The notes beneath the pieces were generated by a model that did no database searches, was not told the DNA's origin, and worked only from the letters and a program-made list of their open reading frames with translations. Of a stretch of 64,000 nucleotides of DNA, positions 1 to 11,881 are shown one piece after another (within the stretch, counting starts at the first letter, position 1; the number at the start of each line of letters is the position of its first letter). The DNA comes from Trichopria drosophilae (lineage: Eukaryota; Arthropoda; Insecta; Hymenoptera; Diapriidae), in assembly GCA_030407085.1 (NCBI GenBank), contig JAQOWT010000010.1, forward strand, positions 85,001 through 149,000. The letters are read 5' to 3'. Both the position numbers and the translations under genes were made by a program.

Positions 1-2618
1 TGAAATTGCTGGATGCTTTGATAGGAAGACAAGTTGGTATTTGAAAAGGCTCTTGCAAAGAAGTTCTTGCCCTGGAATTGCGCGCGAGAACGGATTGATT
101 GGAGCTTGGATTCTGCTAGAATAATATTAGTAGGAGTACTATTTCTGTAGTCAAGAGCTATTCGTAAAGCTGCGTACTGTATTTTTTCTAATTTCTGTGA
201 GTTGATTTTTCGGGTAGGGTAGTAAATAAAGGAGCCATAAACTATGAGTGGCCGAACAAAACTTTTATATAAATTGATTAACGTTACTGGATCTGATCCC
301 CACCATGTGCCACACAGAAATTTCAGTATGTTCATCGCCTTGGAACACTTTTTTTGTATATAATTTATGTGTGGCGTGAATGTCATCGAATAGTCAAAAA
401 TGACACCTAAAAATTTTGTTGAGTTGCTTGTTTTGATTGTAACGTCATCACGGTTAATTTCTATGGTACCTGGAAGATAATTATTTCTGTTAAAGAGGAT
501 CAGTACCGTTTTATGCGCACAGAGTTCAAGGCCTAAAGTTCTAAGATTGGTTTTTATTGTTGTGATCGTACTCTGTATGAGGTTTCTGCTTCTATTTATT
601 GGAGAAATTTTAGTCAATATGGCGATGTCATCAGCAAACTGCAGGATCGATATATTCTTGGATAGATTATTGCATATTTGAGATACATATAGATTGTACA
701 ATAAGGGGCTGAGCACTCCACCTTGTGGAACGCCTTTAAAAATTAATCTGTGATTGTCACCCGTTATTTCTGAAGTAATATGTCTCTCATATATAAGGAA
801 TTTAACAAACAAGATGATGTTTTTTGAACAGCCTGCAGAAGCTAGTTTGGTTAGTAGTAAATCACAAATAACATTGTCGAAAGCACTTTGTACATCTAAG
901 AATGCTGCAAGCGTGTTCTTACCGTTTTGTAGACCTTCCTCAATATACATTGTTAAGTTACATAGATTATCTATACATGATTGTCCTTTGCGAAATCCAG
1001 TTTGGCTCTTCGGTAAGAGATTGTTGTTTTCGCACCACCATTGTAACCGGGTTTTTATTAAACTTTCAAACACTTTGCACACACAAGAAGTAAGAGCGAT
1101 AGGTCGAAGACTCACGCCATCGGATTTTTTAATGAAGTGCATATAGGATTGTCTCCACTCAAATGGGTATTCGTTTTTCCTATACATTTCATTAAAAATA
1201 TCCAACAAAATTAATTTGTATTTAGTTGGCAGCCATTGAAGCACAAAATAATCTATTCCATCTTGACCTGCTGCTGATTTATCATTTCATCTATCTACAG
1301 CGTGGTTAAATTCTACAAAATTGAAGGGCGCGTCAAAGAAGACATTGGTTTGGCATTCCGGCAGGAATGACGGATCAGTGGGCACCCACGGAGGACTTAT
1401 TTTACTAACTGTTTCGTTTATTCTTTTTTCATCTTGACATACGTTTTCCGAAATACTTTTAGGCTGAGTATTAATCCATTTATTTTTAAAGATTTTGCAT
1501 TTGTTCCAAGTATATTTCGCGTCTGTTCTTAGGTTTATTGTTGCCGCAAATTTTTGAAAACTTTCTTTTTTCTTTTTCTTGAAGGTTTTTTTCAAAACAG
1601 CTGAATGATCTTTTATATTTTGTGTAATCCTCCGTAAGGTGAGTTCGATCCCATTCTTTATAGGCGGCTTTTCTTTCTCTTTTTAACTGGTCACACTCCG
1701 AGTCCCACCAAGGCACTGGATTTCTATGATACGACGAGTTTACCTTTTTTTTATTGGCGTGTTCTCTTTGATTGACGCTATGATAATATGAAGGAGTTTG
1801 TTATATTTCATTGATGTTGGGAGAAGATCATAATCAGGAGTAAGAAATTCAGAATATGCGTTATCCAATGTTTCTTTTACATTATTCCAATTCGTTCGAG
1901 CTGAGTAGAATTTGAAAGATTTTTTGTGGTAAATGGAAGTTCTATCGGAAGTCACAGTAACGAAAATAGGGTAGTGATCAGAACCCCACGTCTCTTCAAT
2001 AACTTCGGCTGAAATTTGATCCGCAATGGAGGCTGAAGATAGTATTAAGTCTATGTTGGATTTTTTTCCTCTATAAAAATCTACGTGCGAGTAGGAATCC
2101 GAATTGTGTATGAAGAGATCATGATCGTCTATTGCTTGCAATAGTTTTTCCCCATCAGAGTCATTATGAGTGCAATTCCACACTATGTGGTGAGCATTAA
2201 AGTCACCCATGAATAAACATTTCGTGTCCGATTGCCTGCAGTTGCTTATAATTTGGTCCCAACATTCCTGAGTTAGATTTTGTCCTGGAACTCGGTAGCA
2301 AAGTATTAGGTTAAGATTCGGATAAATGTTATTGATTTTTAAGCCGCACATTTCGACGTTTTCATTGGGAACCGTTAGATTAAAGATCTCGGTAAATGCC
2401 AGATTTTTTCTCATTAGAATTAGTAGCCCACCTCCTCGCGAATGCTCTCGATCTTTACGATAGCAATTGAACCCTGGAAACTGTATATTTTGTTCTTTAT
2501 TTAACCAAGTTTCTACACAGGCGAAAATATCTACTTTTTGTAAGATGGGAATTAATTCTTCTTTATGCTTGTGGATACTTCGGGCATTCCAAAATAAAAT
2601 TTTAAGATGATTAGTCAT
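1..2618 (-). pseudogene. Non-LTR ORF2 (endonuclease + reverse transcriptase), disrupted and cut by the window edge
   Basis: From the ATG at 2618, 292 codons encode an APE-like endonuclease: ILFWNARSI at the N-terminus, GDFNAHH as the catalytic Asp/Asn motif, and SDHYPI as the C-terminal SDH motif. The frame then breaks at an A8 run (1743-1750), where one extra A would restore reading into PWWDSECD. It shifts again in the A-rich stretch about 1560-1610, and a TGA interrupts it at 1287-1289. Downstream the RT is recognisable: motif A LDVQSAFDNV (about 870-900), QGGVLSPLLYNLYV (about 690-730), and FADD at 627-638. At least three disabling changes make this a relic. Confidence 0.85.
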
Positions 2619-2697
2619 GTCTTTGATGTAAGTATATGTTTATAATAATTGTTGAAAATTTGTTTCAGTTCTTTTGTAAGATTGACTCTTTTTTAAG

Positions 2698-3999
2698 CTA
2701 TTCAATGTCTTCTGTTTCTGCGTCGGTTGATACTTCACGGGATTCTTCTACAGCTTCTTTTAGTTTTCTTATTAATCTTGTGCATCGATTTTTATTTCCG
2801 GATGTTGGTAGGGTCGGGTAAATGTCAAGCAACATTTCAATTAAACCTATTGAGTTCTCGGTAAACGTCGATGCTATTTCTACTATATTGTTTGCTCCTT
2901 TAGTTTCTGTAAATAGATCATAAATTTGGCAGAATTTTAAAGGATACTGTTTACTTGATTCTTCGATTGCTTGTCTTGTTTTATCCCACTTTATAAGTTG
3001 TGAAGAGTTCTCTTTGCTATGTTCGTTTTGTTTTTTAATTCTTTTTTGTTTCGGTCTCGTTGCTTTTTTTGAATCCGAACATTGACTGTATTGACTACTG
3101 ATGGAACAGTCGTCAGAGTATGTGTCATCTTTCGTGAGTGTTTTCTCTATTCTTAACGAAATTGATTTTAAACTGTCAGTTTCGGTGCTTGGGGGAGGCC
3201 TTTTCCTTGGCTTCGCTATTTTGCCAGGAGGAGGAAGTAAAGGATACTCCTGTTCCGTTAAGCCGTTGTCGGTGGATTCCATATGAGCGTTGGGAGAGAA
3301 CTGAGGGTGGGATATTTCTGTCGTGAGCTTATTGTTTGATTGAGTACTGAGGTTGTTTGTTTCGGATTCCTCCCTATCCATGTTTTCGCGGCAATTCTTG
3401 GCTATGTGGCCTTCACTTTTGCAGGAGAAACATGTAATTTTGTCAGAGGTAAAATAAAGGTAATAGGTGGAGTTTTCATGAAGCACAGAAATTACGCTTG
3501 GTATTTTTTCGTAATCTTCTGGTGCGACGTAAACTTGTCTTCTAAAGTTGCCAATGTGAGCAAACAGTGGTTCACTTGAGACTGCTTTTAAGTTGGTAAT
3601 CGATGATTTTATTGTTATTTCTAGTTTCCTGAATTCATTTTCGATGATTTGGTTTGGAATTTCTGGTCGTACATTTGAAATAATAACGCGTTTGTTTTGT
3701 GTTATTAGAGGCCTGATTTGTAATTGTTGCTCTTTGATTGTAATTCCTTTCCCTTTGTTTACTACTTCTTCTGCCGTTTGTTTATTTTCGAGGTAACAAC
3801 ATACAAGATTCTTGGAAATGCGTGAAATGCATCGTATGCGCTTCGGGTCTATTAGCTTTGCCATTTCTCTAAGATAATCAATGATTTCAGCGTCTGATAC
3901 ATAATCTACGATTATTGCTTGCTCCTTTTTTGGTGACATTGCTTGGGAGTAACTTTGGCTCAATGGGGAATTTGGAGTACTCGGTGTGCTTCCCGCCAT
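2698..3999 (-). CDS. Non-LTR ORF1, gag-like nucleic-acid-binding protein
   Basis: Open frame of 433 codons from the ATG at 3999; the frame extends upstream to about 4128 but without an ATG. A zinc knuckle CFSCKSEGHIAKNC (C-X2-C-X4-H-X4-C) sits near residue 205. It follows a region resembling the RNA-binding part of LINE ORF1 proteins and precedes a Ser/Lys-rich tail. ORF1 proteins of this type coat the element RNA in a ribonucleoprotein particle. The reading frame is intact, unlike the downstream ORF2. It is not a host gene: ORF2 with endonuclease and RT follows about 80 nt downstream on the same strand. Confidence 0.8.
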   Translation of the reverse strand: MAGSTPSTPNSPLSQSYSQAMSPKKEQAIIVDYVSDAEIIDYLREMAKLIDPKRIRCISRISKNLVCCYLENKQTAEEVVNKGKGITIKEQQLQIRPLITQNKRVIISNVRPEIPNQIIENEFRKLEITIKSSITNLKAVSSEPLFAHIGNFRRQVYVAPEDYEKIPSVISVLHENSTYYLYFTSDKITCFSCKSEGHIAKNCRENMDREESETNNLSTQSNNKLTTEISHPQFSPNAHMESTDNGLTEQEYPLLPPPGKIAKPRKRPPPSTETDSLKSISLRIEKTLTKDDTYSDDCSISSQYSQCSDSKKATRPKQKRIKKQNEHSKENSSQLIKWDKTRQAIEESSKQYPLKFCQIYDLFTETKGANNIVEIASTFTENSIGLIEMLLDIYPTLPTSGNKNRCTRLIRKLKEAVEESREVSTDAETEDIE

Positions 4000-4328
4000 T
4001 GTGGTTTTTATATGTCTTTGCTTCCAAAGATATATACACGATTTCGAGAAACGAGCTCCCTTAGGGGGCCCCTTGAGCTCTTTACTTATCGATTCACTTT
4101 TTGCACAATATCGATTTCCACAAGGCACACTTGTATGTAACTCGTTTTCGACTGTTTATAGGGTCGCCGTATTTACTATTCACTATGCAAAGCGCGGTAT
4201 ACACACGTCCGATACGTCTGAGAGTTCAGACGAGACTCAACTTTGCAATTTATCAGAAAAAATGAATATGCTCTTATTTTATCATGTATGGGCTTCAAAT
4301 TTACATACGTGCATTCGTGCGTATGCGA
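4000..4328. other. Leader of the LINE and flanking DNA
   Basis: This holds the presumed 5' untranslated region of the minus-strand LINE (to about 4130-4200) and then AT-rich sequence leading into the microsatellite. I see no gene. The sequence left of the microsatellite has no visible counterpart left of the (GT)n tracts at 36585 or 41274, so the duplicated sequence begins at the microsatellite and not here. Confidence 0.6.
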
Positions 4329-4331
4329 GTG

Positions 4332-4363
<32 letters not shown>

Positions 4364-4368
4364 CGTGC

Positions 4369-4454
<86 letters not shown>
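4329..4454. repeat. (GT)n microsatellite at the left edge of duplication copy 1
   Basis: About 126 bp of nearly uninterrupted GT with a few GC interruptions. Immediately to its right (4455 onward) begins sequence repeated at 41334. Cys/Val or Thr/His runs can be read through it but are products of the repeat. It lies just downstream, in minus-strand sense, of the splice donor at 4461-4462, so it is the start of an intron. Confidence 0.95.
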
Positions 4455-4456
<2 letters not shown>

Positions 4457-4462
4457 TTATAC

Positions 4463-4971
4463 CTTTTGCTCCCTTTAACTCTTGACTGAAAGACGGTTCA
4501 GAGTCAAGAGTGTTCTTAACCTCTTCCTGATGTAATTCCTCTTGTGAAGGCTCTGCCGTATCAAAAAAATCCTTCTCTAGGTCTTTCTTTTGCTGTCTCA
4601 TTTCTTTATAATCGCATTTTTTATCTCTGGATATTTATTTTTGTTCTGCGTTGCCATGTTTTTTTACGTTCTTCATGTGCAACACCCCTTCGACGTCGAC
4701 ATATAGGCTTTCTAACCACTTTTTGTCTTCTGAAAATTAAAATATGTTATATTTAAAATGTAAGGATTTTCAGCAATTGTATAAAGTAAATTAAAGATTA
4801 ATATAAATATATATATATATACTTACCGCTGTACTCAATAATTTTCCCGTAACATTTTTCTTTACCCCATAATATAGGAATCTCCTGTCCTTTTTGTGCC
4901 CCCTTAGGAAGATCCTCACTTTTCATGACTGAGATATCACGAGACTTGGTCCAAAATATTAATGCAAACAT
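4463..4971 (-). pseudogene. N-terminal exons of a presumed BEN-like gene, copy 1 (nonsense mutation)
   Basis: Exon A is 4827-4971, from the ATG at 4971 to a GTAAGT donor at 4821-4826. Exon B is 4463-4729, with acceptor ttttcag and a GTATAA donor. The phases join (G|AA gives Glu). Exon A encodes MFALIFWTKSRDISVM followed by a basic stretch, a pattern I associate with N-termini of insect BEN-domain proteins. Exon B is charged (KKDLEK, EELHQEE). In this copy T-to-A at 4637 makes an in-frame TAA at 4635-4637, absent from copy 2. No further exon follows downstream; the GT tract and an unrelated LINE come next. Family assignment is tentative. Confidence 0.5.
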
Positions 4972-5181
4972 TGCGACACGGTGAGATCGTAGTGGCTTCA
5001 AATTATCATTTCGCAGAAACCTGATTGATGGCGAATTAGCAAAAATGTCAAATGCTACTAATCATGAAGTTGGCAACTTGTTGATGTTTTCGTGAAAACA
5101 ATAGTAGTATCACTTATTACATACTTCATTGCATATCATAGATGCGAATTACATATTTTTATTTTAAATGCAAAATTAATC
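4972..5181. promoter_or_regulatory. Candidate bidirectional promoter between the minus-strand gene and the transposase
   Basis: Only 210 bp separate the minus-strand ATG (4971) from the plus-strand transposase ATG (5182). The stretch is AT-rich and holds no other gene, so regulatory sequence for both must lie in or near it. I see no clear TATA or initiator element. The call rests on geometry alone and the same spacing is kept in copy 2. Confidence 0.35.
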
Positions 5182-8100
5182 ATGCCAAAAAGGCCCTTGC
5201 TTCTAGAAGATTATGCGTCTATCACACGAAGACGTATTTTACGACGTCTAGAACAGGTCTCTTCCAGCGATGACAACTCTTCCAGCGAATCGAATGATTC
5301 TCGGTACATATGATAAGCTAATTAAAATTATTGTGTAAGTATGTAATATTTTAAAATGTTGGATCCTTACAAATGCTATTTTACTGAAAGGGTTTACTAT
5401 GAAAATTTCCGCGCATGGTATTACTGTAAATTTGTTTTTAGACACGATCGAAATTTCATGGACGACGAGCTAAGTTCTAGTAGCGAAAGTTCCCTAGAAA
5501 TTAGGAACGTCGAGGTTGTCGATTACGATGATGATTTTGTGGACTGCCACACAGAAAATGTTGCACACGATACACTGGACCACGAAACTGATAGTTCAAG
5601 TTTTCGTTCAGATGACGAAGAAACAGATAGAAATGCAGACGAGAATTCAATCCAAGATGAGGATGAAGATACAGGTAAATTACTTGTGAATATTAATTAT
5701 AATGTCTCAAAACAAATTAAAATACACTCTGAAAATTTCATATTTTTATTAATTATAATTCTACTTAATTTATAATATTTTGGTTGGAATGCATTCCAAA
5801 ACTACATGTTGTAGAATTTCAAACTCCATTTAGTATTTTATTTTTGGAATAGATAATGTGCGAGAGACATGGAATAAAAAGCGGGAAAATTTGTCATCGA
5901 TCTTTGGCAGTTACCAGTCATCTTTCTAATAACGTTTTTCCCGAAAATATTTGTTATTATATTAACAAGCAAATTAGTCATTCTAGATAAATTATATTTC
6001 AAAGAATTACTAAAAAATAAATACAGAAATTGTAAATATTCAATTTTCAGGTTTGAGATGAGGTTATATGATGGATTTCAGGTTATATAACCTCTGTATT
6101 TATTTTTACTTGCTTTCTAAGATCTGCCTTCCCGCAGATCTGATAAAAAATCACTCATTCGGCGTTAAATAAATTTCAAAATTGTTTCTTAAATAAAAAA
6201 TCCGGTGAAGGAGCGTTTCGTGGTAAATTTTTTAAAAGAAATTCGTTACTTACTATTTGAAATATTTTCACGATATACTACTAATTTTATTTGCTCATTG
6301 TCTTTATTATCGACATCGTCCAGAGTCTGACACCATGAAGGTGCAAAAACGCAACACTGTATTGAAAAGAATACTTATTAATATGAATTTGAGGCTAAGA
6401 AACATTATTTGTGTTGTAAATTCATTTTGGTCACGGGGTTATACGGTTGACCCGAAATAGCTCATATATACACTGTATGATATGTATATAATAGTAACAA
6501 GTATTTTTAGTGCATTTCTTATAAAGTTCTGCGAAGGGAGATATCGTTTCTTCGATGATTTTTAAATGCACTGGGCCCAGTTAGAGCAAAAACAAACAAT
6601 TTTCGGTCAAGTTATTCCATTTCGAACTTTGATAATTTTAACTTAAAAAATGCCAAGCTTCTAAAATATCTCTTTTAGTTTACAATATCTCTGTTGGATT
6701 GTTCTCTAAAAGTATGTATCACAGATTTTCGAATCCCTTACGGTTTTCTAACAATAACCACCAGATGAATTTCAAGTGATCAGTTTTAGACGAGATAATG
6801 CATTACGTAAGGACTTTTTTAAAAATAAATTTAGGTTAATTTTTAATTAATAAAAAAAAATAAAGCTAGGAATTACGACATTTCACGCGGAAGTTTATTT
6901 CGTAATAAATTATGATGTGCTTTTTGCGAACATTTGCTTTGTCCCTCCCTATTATATATTATACTATCTAAAAATAGATTTTTAAAATAAATGAGCGAGG
7001 GGTTTCTCACTTGAGAAATCCCAGATTTCCTAATTTTGAACTATGGAAATCTGCAGAAATCTGACAGAAGTTATATAGAAATAAAATTGGAAATCTTATA
7101 AAAGTTTTTCGAGTGTCACGTACTCACACCAACTCGTATTGACTCGCGCAATAGAACTGTTTCCATTCTACTATGAAAATACGTGCGTTTTTTTTTCGAC
7201 AATTTATTACAGACAACTCGTGGGATGGATAAATATGAAATAGTGTGTACTAATAGAACACATTTTTTCATGCGAAGAAGTGCATGCATTTTCCTGGGTG
7301 CTTTTCTACTAGACTCACTCGGCATAACAATCTGTATGATTTGTAAAGACGGTCTTTAACGTTTTTGTAATATACCATATTATTACAGATGAAGCTTATG
7401 ATGATGCATCGTCCGATGGTGATGAAGATTTTCAATTCCCCGGAAACAAGGACGATGATGAGCCTCTCTACGAAGGTGCAAGAATCACTACAGCCGAGAG
7501 TCTGCTCAGTATAATAACATTTTCCTTGCGGCACAACGTCACAGGCGTATTACTTAATGACCTCCTAAATTTAATTGAACTGCATTGTCCACCTGACAAC
7601 AAATGCAATACATCCATATACAAGATACAGAAGTACTTATCTCACCTGCGTACTCCTCTAATACGACACTTTTATTGTACCCACTGCTATCGCCAAGTAG
7701 AGACTGAAAATTCAATTTGTGAATTTAAGCATTCAAAACCGCCATCTGTTTCGTACTTTATCGAAGTGCCATTGAAAAACTAGTTGGAATCATTGTATAA
7801 ACGGCCTGGATTTTACGATCATCTACAACATCGATTTAATAGAAATAACGCGAATAGTAATTTAGAAGACATTTATGACGGCAAAATTTATACAGAACTT
7901 AATAGTAACGGTAAAATACTGTCTGATCCTTCAAACATTTCGTTTACATGGTACTCGGATGGGATAACTATTTTTAAGTCATCGAAATTCAGTGTTTGGC
8001 CTTATTTTTGGTTGTCAATGAATTACCTTATGCAGAGAGATTCAAGTGCGAGAATGTACTGTTGGTTGGACTATGGTTTGGATCCGAAAAACCACATCCA

Positions 8101-9660
8101 AATTTATATTTGAAACCCCTTCGCATCAGTACGATGGAATTAAGTGACGGTATCAGCGTAAGCCTTCCACATAATAACGAGCTACTAACTGTAAAAGGTT
8201 CCATAATTTATGGCACATGTGATCAACCAGCTAAAGCTACTTTCTTGAATGTGAAACTATACAATGGATCGTTTGGATGTCAAATTTGCAAAATTCCCGG
8301 TAAACGGTTACCGGAGAGAGTTCAGGTGTATCCTTACGAAATTCATGAATTACGCACGACTAACGAAACTCGGTACCATGCTGAACTTGCCCATAATAGT
8401 GATATACCAGTTTGCGGTGTAAAAGGCCGTACTATCCTATCAGATATTGTTTATGATTACGTAAGGACATCTGCCATAGATTCGATGCATTGTATTTTTG
8501 AGGGAGTAGTAAAAAGCACACTACTGAAATTGTGGTTTGATCCGAAATTTTCACAACAACCTTTTTCTATGTTTGGTCTTATTGAAATTGTTGACAAGAG
8601 GCTGCTTTCACTAAAACCTCCATCTCACATTCAAAGACTTGCGCGATCGATAAGAGATTTACCTTATTGGAAAGGGAATGAGTGTAAAGCATGGTTTTTC
8701 TATTATTCACTGCCCATATTAATTGACATCATGAGTAAGGAATATTTCGATCATTATCAATTACTTGTATTTGGTGTCTCATTGCTTTATGGATCCAGCA
8801 TAACTCCTGATTCAATTGATATTGCAAATCGAGCATTACACGAGTTCGTTCGAAGATTTGCATTATTATATGGCGAGAGGTACATGAGTAGCAATATTCA
8901 TTTACTTACACATTTGTCAGATGACGTGAAAAAGTTTGGACCAGCTTGGACTCTTTCATGCTTTCCGTATGAAAGTTTAAACGGAAAAATAAAAAAATTT
9001 GTACACGGAAGTAAGTGCGCTCAACTACAAATTTATTCGACAACCGCATTATATTTAATTATTTCAACTTTAAGTCATGAAAAGTTTATTGAAGGAAGTC
9101 CGGCAAAATTATTTATTGATAAATTAACATACAAAAATAGAAGAATGAAACGCCATTTTATATCACATGATGCATACGCTATTGGTAAACTGACACGTAT
9201 TCAGGACTTACCCGAACACGTGCGGGAAGCGTTACAAAATGGAGAAATGGAAGGAAATGTTTATCATACTTTTAGTAAATTTTACAAATCTAAATTATTA
9301 TACACATCCGAAGAGTACTGCACAAAATTACGCACAAATAACTCGTATGCTAAATTTCGTTACAGAAATACTGATTGCGTAGGTGTTATTGAGATGTTCA
9401 TCAGGATAGCAAACTGTCCATGCGAAAACTTATGCAAATGCGATGCATCTTACTGTGCAATTTTAAGAAAATGCAATATTAATATCATTTCTTCAACATG
9501 TATTAATAATAGTTCCGTACCTCACGTTTATAAAATAAATGAAATTGAGGATGTTCCTATTGCCATTACTATCAATAATTTAATTTCGGTTTGTTTTTAC
9601 CTAAAAATTGATGATATAACCTTCATTGCGCAATTAATTAATTTAGAAGAATTCGAATAA
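5182..9660 (+). pseudogene. Tnp2/Transposase_21-like transposase, copy 1 (frameshift and stop)
   Basis: Three exons: 5182-5303, 5442-5674 and 7389-9660, with consistent GT/AG sites and phases. The coding total is 2627 nt, one short of a multiple of three. Exons 1-2 encode an acidic Ser/Asp-rich N-terminus. Exon 3 carries a GARITTAESLLSIITFSLRH segment, a C-X2-C pair (YCTHCYR), YSDGITIFKSSK, a second CXXC (GCQICKIPGKR), DSMHCIFEGV (a D-x-MH motif typical of CACTA/Mirage/Chapaev-type transposases), and a basic C-terminus. A one-base deletion near 8000 (after SVWP) shifts the frame in both copies, and a TAG at 7781-7783 is unique to this copy. The family would cut and paste its own DNA; this copy cannot make the full protein. 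Confidence 0.75.
5675..7388 (+). other. Large intron 2 of the transposase gene
   Basis: 1.7 kb of AT-rich sequence between donor AGGTAAATT and acceptor TATTACAG. It contains a small MITE-like palindromic stretch at about 6010-6110, bounded by AAAATAAATACA and TGTATTTATTTT, and otherwise no gene I can support. Short open frames on both strands lack coding character. A similar AAATAAAT-bounded stretch lies downstream of the gene at about 10018-10130. Confidence 0.6.
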
Positions 9661-11037
9661 TGATTTTTGGAAATAAAATTTTCCAACGAAATATGAACAG
9701 ATCTTCCTTCAAGTACTGATCGATATTTTAATATAGAAATATTCCAGTATCATGATATGGTATGTTGAATGATAATGATGAGCATTATTACTTCCGTGAA
9801 TTATTTTTTTCAAACTTTCACTTAAACGGACTTTCATATAAACTTTCAAAAGAAAAAAAACAAAATCGTCCATAAGGATTAAAATTTGTTTACATTTTCT
9901 AGTGGTTGAATCAAATTATAGATATTATTAGTAACATGTTTTATGTCGTAAATTTTTTGTAATGCATAATCAACGAGGAAATGATTTTGGCCAAGTTCTG
10001 TTGCTAGGAAGTACTCAAAAATAAATGTAGAAATTATGAATTGAATAGCAAGTTAGAGACACCGGTTATATGAGAGCTATAACCCGCTACTTAATTCAAA
10101 TATTTAATTCAGTATTTATTTTTATAAAATAAAGTAGGCCCGTTTATCTTCATTTTAGCAACCTTTTGAAAGAGAGCAAAAAAAAATTTGTTTGTTCTCT
10201 CTTTCGATACCCACCGGTTACGTTTTTTAATTCGCAATTTTTATTTTTTTAAAGCACCCTTATATATTATATACATGGGAACGCCAAACACTGAATCTTG
10301 ATAAATTAAAAATATCGAAATTATGTAAGTGAAATAAATCAGAACCATTTTTTAATACATTTTTTTTATAAACGTTGTTATCAAGAAAATCTTCGTAATT
10401 AATATACATATGACAAATCCTTCCAATTATCATCTCCAGACTTTTCATTGATAAATTTTAGATTTAGCTGCAAGTTGTACGATGAAAACATGATAAGCAG
10501 AGAGTTTATCGAATAAAGGATAACATCCTAAACCTTCGATATAGTTTAGGTCGAATATTGTCCAAATTACTATATTTTTATCACTTCTTACAAAAAAAAA
10601 TCGGTAAAAGCAAAATTAAGAAATTTTATACATAAAGTTTCCCACTTGGCATGAAATGCTCTATACGCAGAATCGAAGGTGAACTCGCAGCTAAAACTAA
10701 AATTTGATGCTGAAAAGTGTAGACAATAATTGGGAAAATCTGCCGTATGACTCTTTATTTCTATTAAAGCGATGATGAAATTCACCGCACTTTCATAATT
10801 TTTAAATACGCAGTTAGTGGAATTTTGATAAAAAATGCATGAATTTTCATGATTTGAGCATGATCCGTGAATAATACATCTATTTGTAATATACTGTATA
10901 CGTTATACTTAGAGAGCCTAATAATGCAAATTGTACATATATATTTTTACATATGTAAATAAACATACTTCAACCGTCGTTTGAAAAAATTCTGAAAAGA
11001 TTAATTATATTTCATTTTTCAAGATTACGTACCCTGA
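9661..11037. other. Downstream region of the transposase, no supported gene
   Basis: AT-rich sequence with an AAATAAAT-bounded MITE-like stretch (about 10018-10130) and a small hairpin around 10165-10205. On the minus strand 10588-10785 reads as an open frame with protein-like composition; in copy 2 the same frame is open for 113 codons (47324-47665) because of one extra base in an A/T run. I do not recognise it and it may be a decayed coding remnant. Confidence 0.4.
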
Positions 11038-11154
11038 CCCTGGTAGCAAAAGAGCAGATTCGGCTGCACTTCTGATGCAATTCTGATCATCTGACAGCAG
11101 AATTGCGCCAGAAATCTTGATTTTTGCTTACGAATCTGCCGTTGTGCTACCAGG
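11038..11154. mobile_element. MITE with CCCTGGTAG termini
   Basis: A 117-bp imperfect palindrome: the left end CCCTGGTAGC plus AAAAGAGCAGATTCGG pairs with CGAATCTGCCGTTGTGC plus TACCAGG at the right. The termini match those of the separate MITE at 15847-15954, so the two belong to one family. Copy 2 (47920-48046) carries a 10-bp insertion inside it. Confidence 0.7.
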
Positions 11155-11309
11155 ATACTAATTCTCGCTGCAGTTCGGATCGCTCATGATCACAATCGTT
11201 CCCTCATGTTGTCTTACTTTGCTGACTCCGCACTCCGCAAATTTGTAGATGGGTTTTCACAATATCATATGTTTCATTTATTACTTCAATTTTTCCCATA
11301 TTCATATTT

Positions 11310-11874
11310 AATTTTTGGAAAACCCTACTGAATAATCTCTCCTGCACCTACAAATCCATTATTTCCTAAACGACATTACGGACGAATCTTTCCCATACTA
11401 TAAAATAGGAAAAATTACAATATAGTGTTTCCCATACTGCTAGGTATTACGTTATGAATAATGGCAAACAAAACTCGTCAAATGGCCTCTTCCACACAGT
11501 CCCTCATATAAATATCAGGAGAGATATTTTCTACTGGAAAGACTAATCTCTCCCATACTCTGGAATACCGAAAATTCTAATACAGTATCTCCCATACTGT
11601 TGCATAGTACAGCATAAATGATGGAATTAAAAAATCGTTAAATCGTTTCTCCCAAGCTGTGTCTCTTGTAAATTTCATAGGCTATAGCACAATCTCTCCC
11701 AGACTCAAACACTATTGGGCAGATATGCTCCCATACCTCGTGACATAGTTTGACCCATAGTATGAATGACCGCTAGGGAGACTAATGAAATTGTCTCTCC
11801 CATACCATTACTACACACTCTCCCAGATTCTCTCCCAGATTCACATCCCATAGTCTCTCCAGACCATTTTTTTT
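11310..11874. repeat. Inverted-repeat block R (CTCCCATAC modules), right of the transposase
   Basis: About 560 bp in which CTCCCATAC-like words (TTCCCATAC, CTCCCAGAC, CTCCCAAGC, CTCCCATAG) recur roughly every 30-60 bp. Two degenerate modules of about 165-170 bp can be aligned with each other. The block ends in CTCTCCAGACCA followed by T8. The same sequence appears in reverse complement at 22456-22862, and both recur in copy 2. Dense short motifs in inverted orientation resemble subterminal regions of CACTA-type transposons, where an element-encoded protein binds; that function here is inference. Confidence 0.8.
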
Positions 11875-11881
11875 ACGCGGG

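Larger units (their letters stand above)
1..4130 (-). mobile_element. Decayed non-LTR retrotransposon (I/Jockey-like), 3' end outside the window
   Basis: On the minus strand a gag-like ORF1 with one CCHC zinc knuckle is followed after about 80 nt by an ORF2 encoding an APE-type endonuclease and a reverse transcriptase. This is the standard two-ORF layout of Jockey/I-group LINEs. The RT frame is still open at position 1, so the 3' end lies outside the window. ORF2 carries two frameshifts and an in-frame stop, so this copy cannot make a full ORF2 protein. The clade is judged from layout and motifs only and could be another Jockey-superfamily group. Confidence 0.85.

Noticed and set aside
754..1146. 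Plus-strand open frame of 130 codons
   Set aside because: It is the antisense of the LINE reverse transcriptase, whose conserved motifs are on the minus strand.
4284..4489. Long Cys/Val or Thr/His open frames across the GT tracts (also 36514-36847 and 41274-41333)
   Set aside because: They are translations of dinucleotide repeat; the flanking frames belong to other features.
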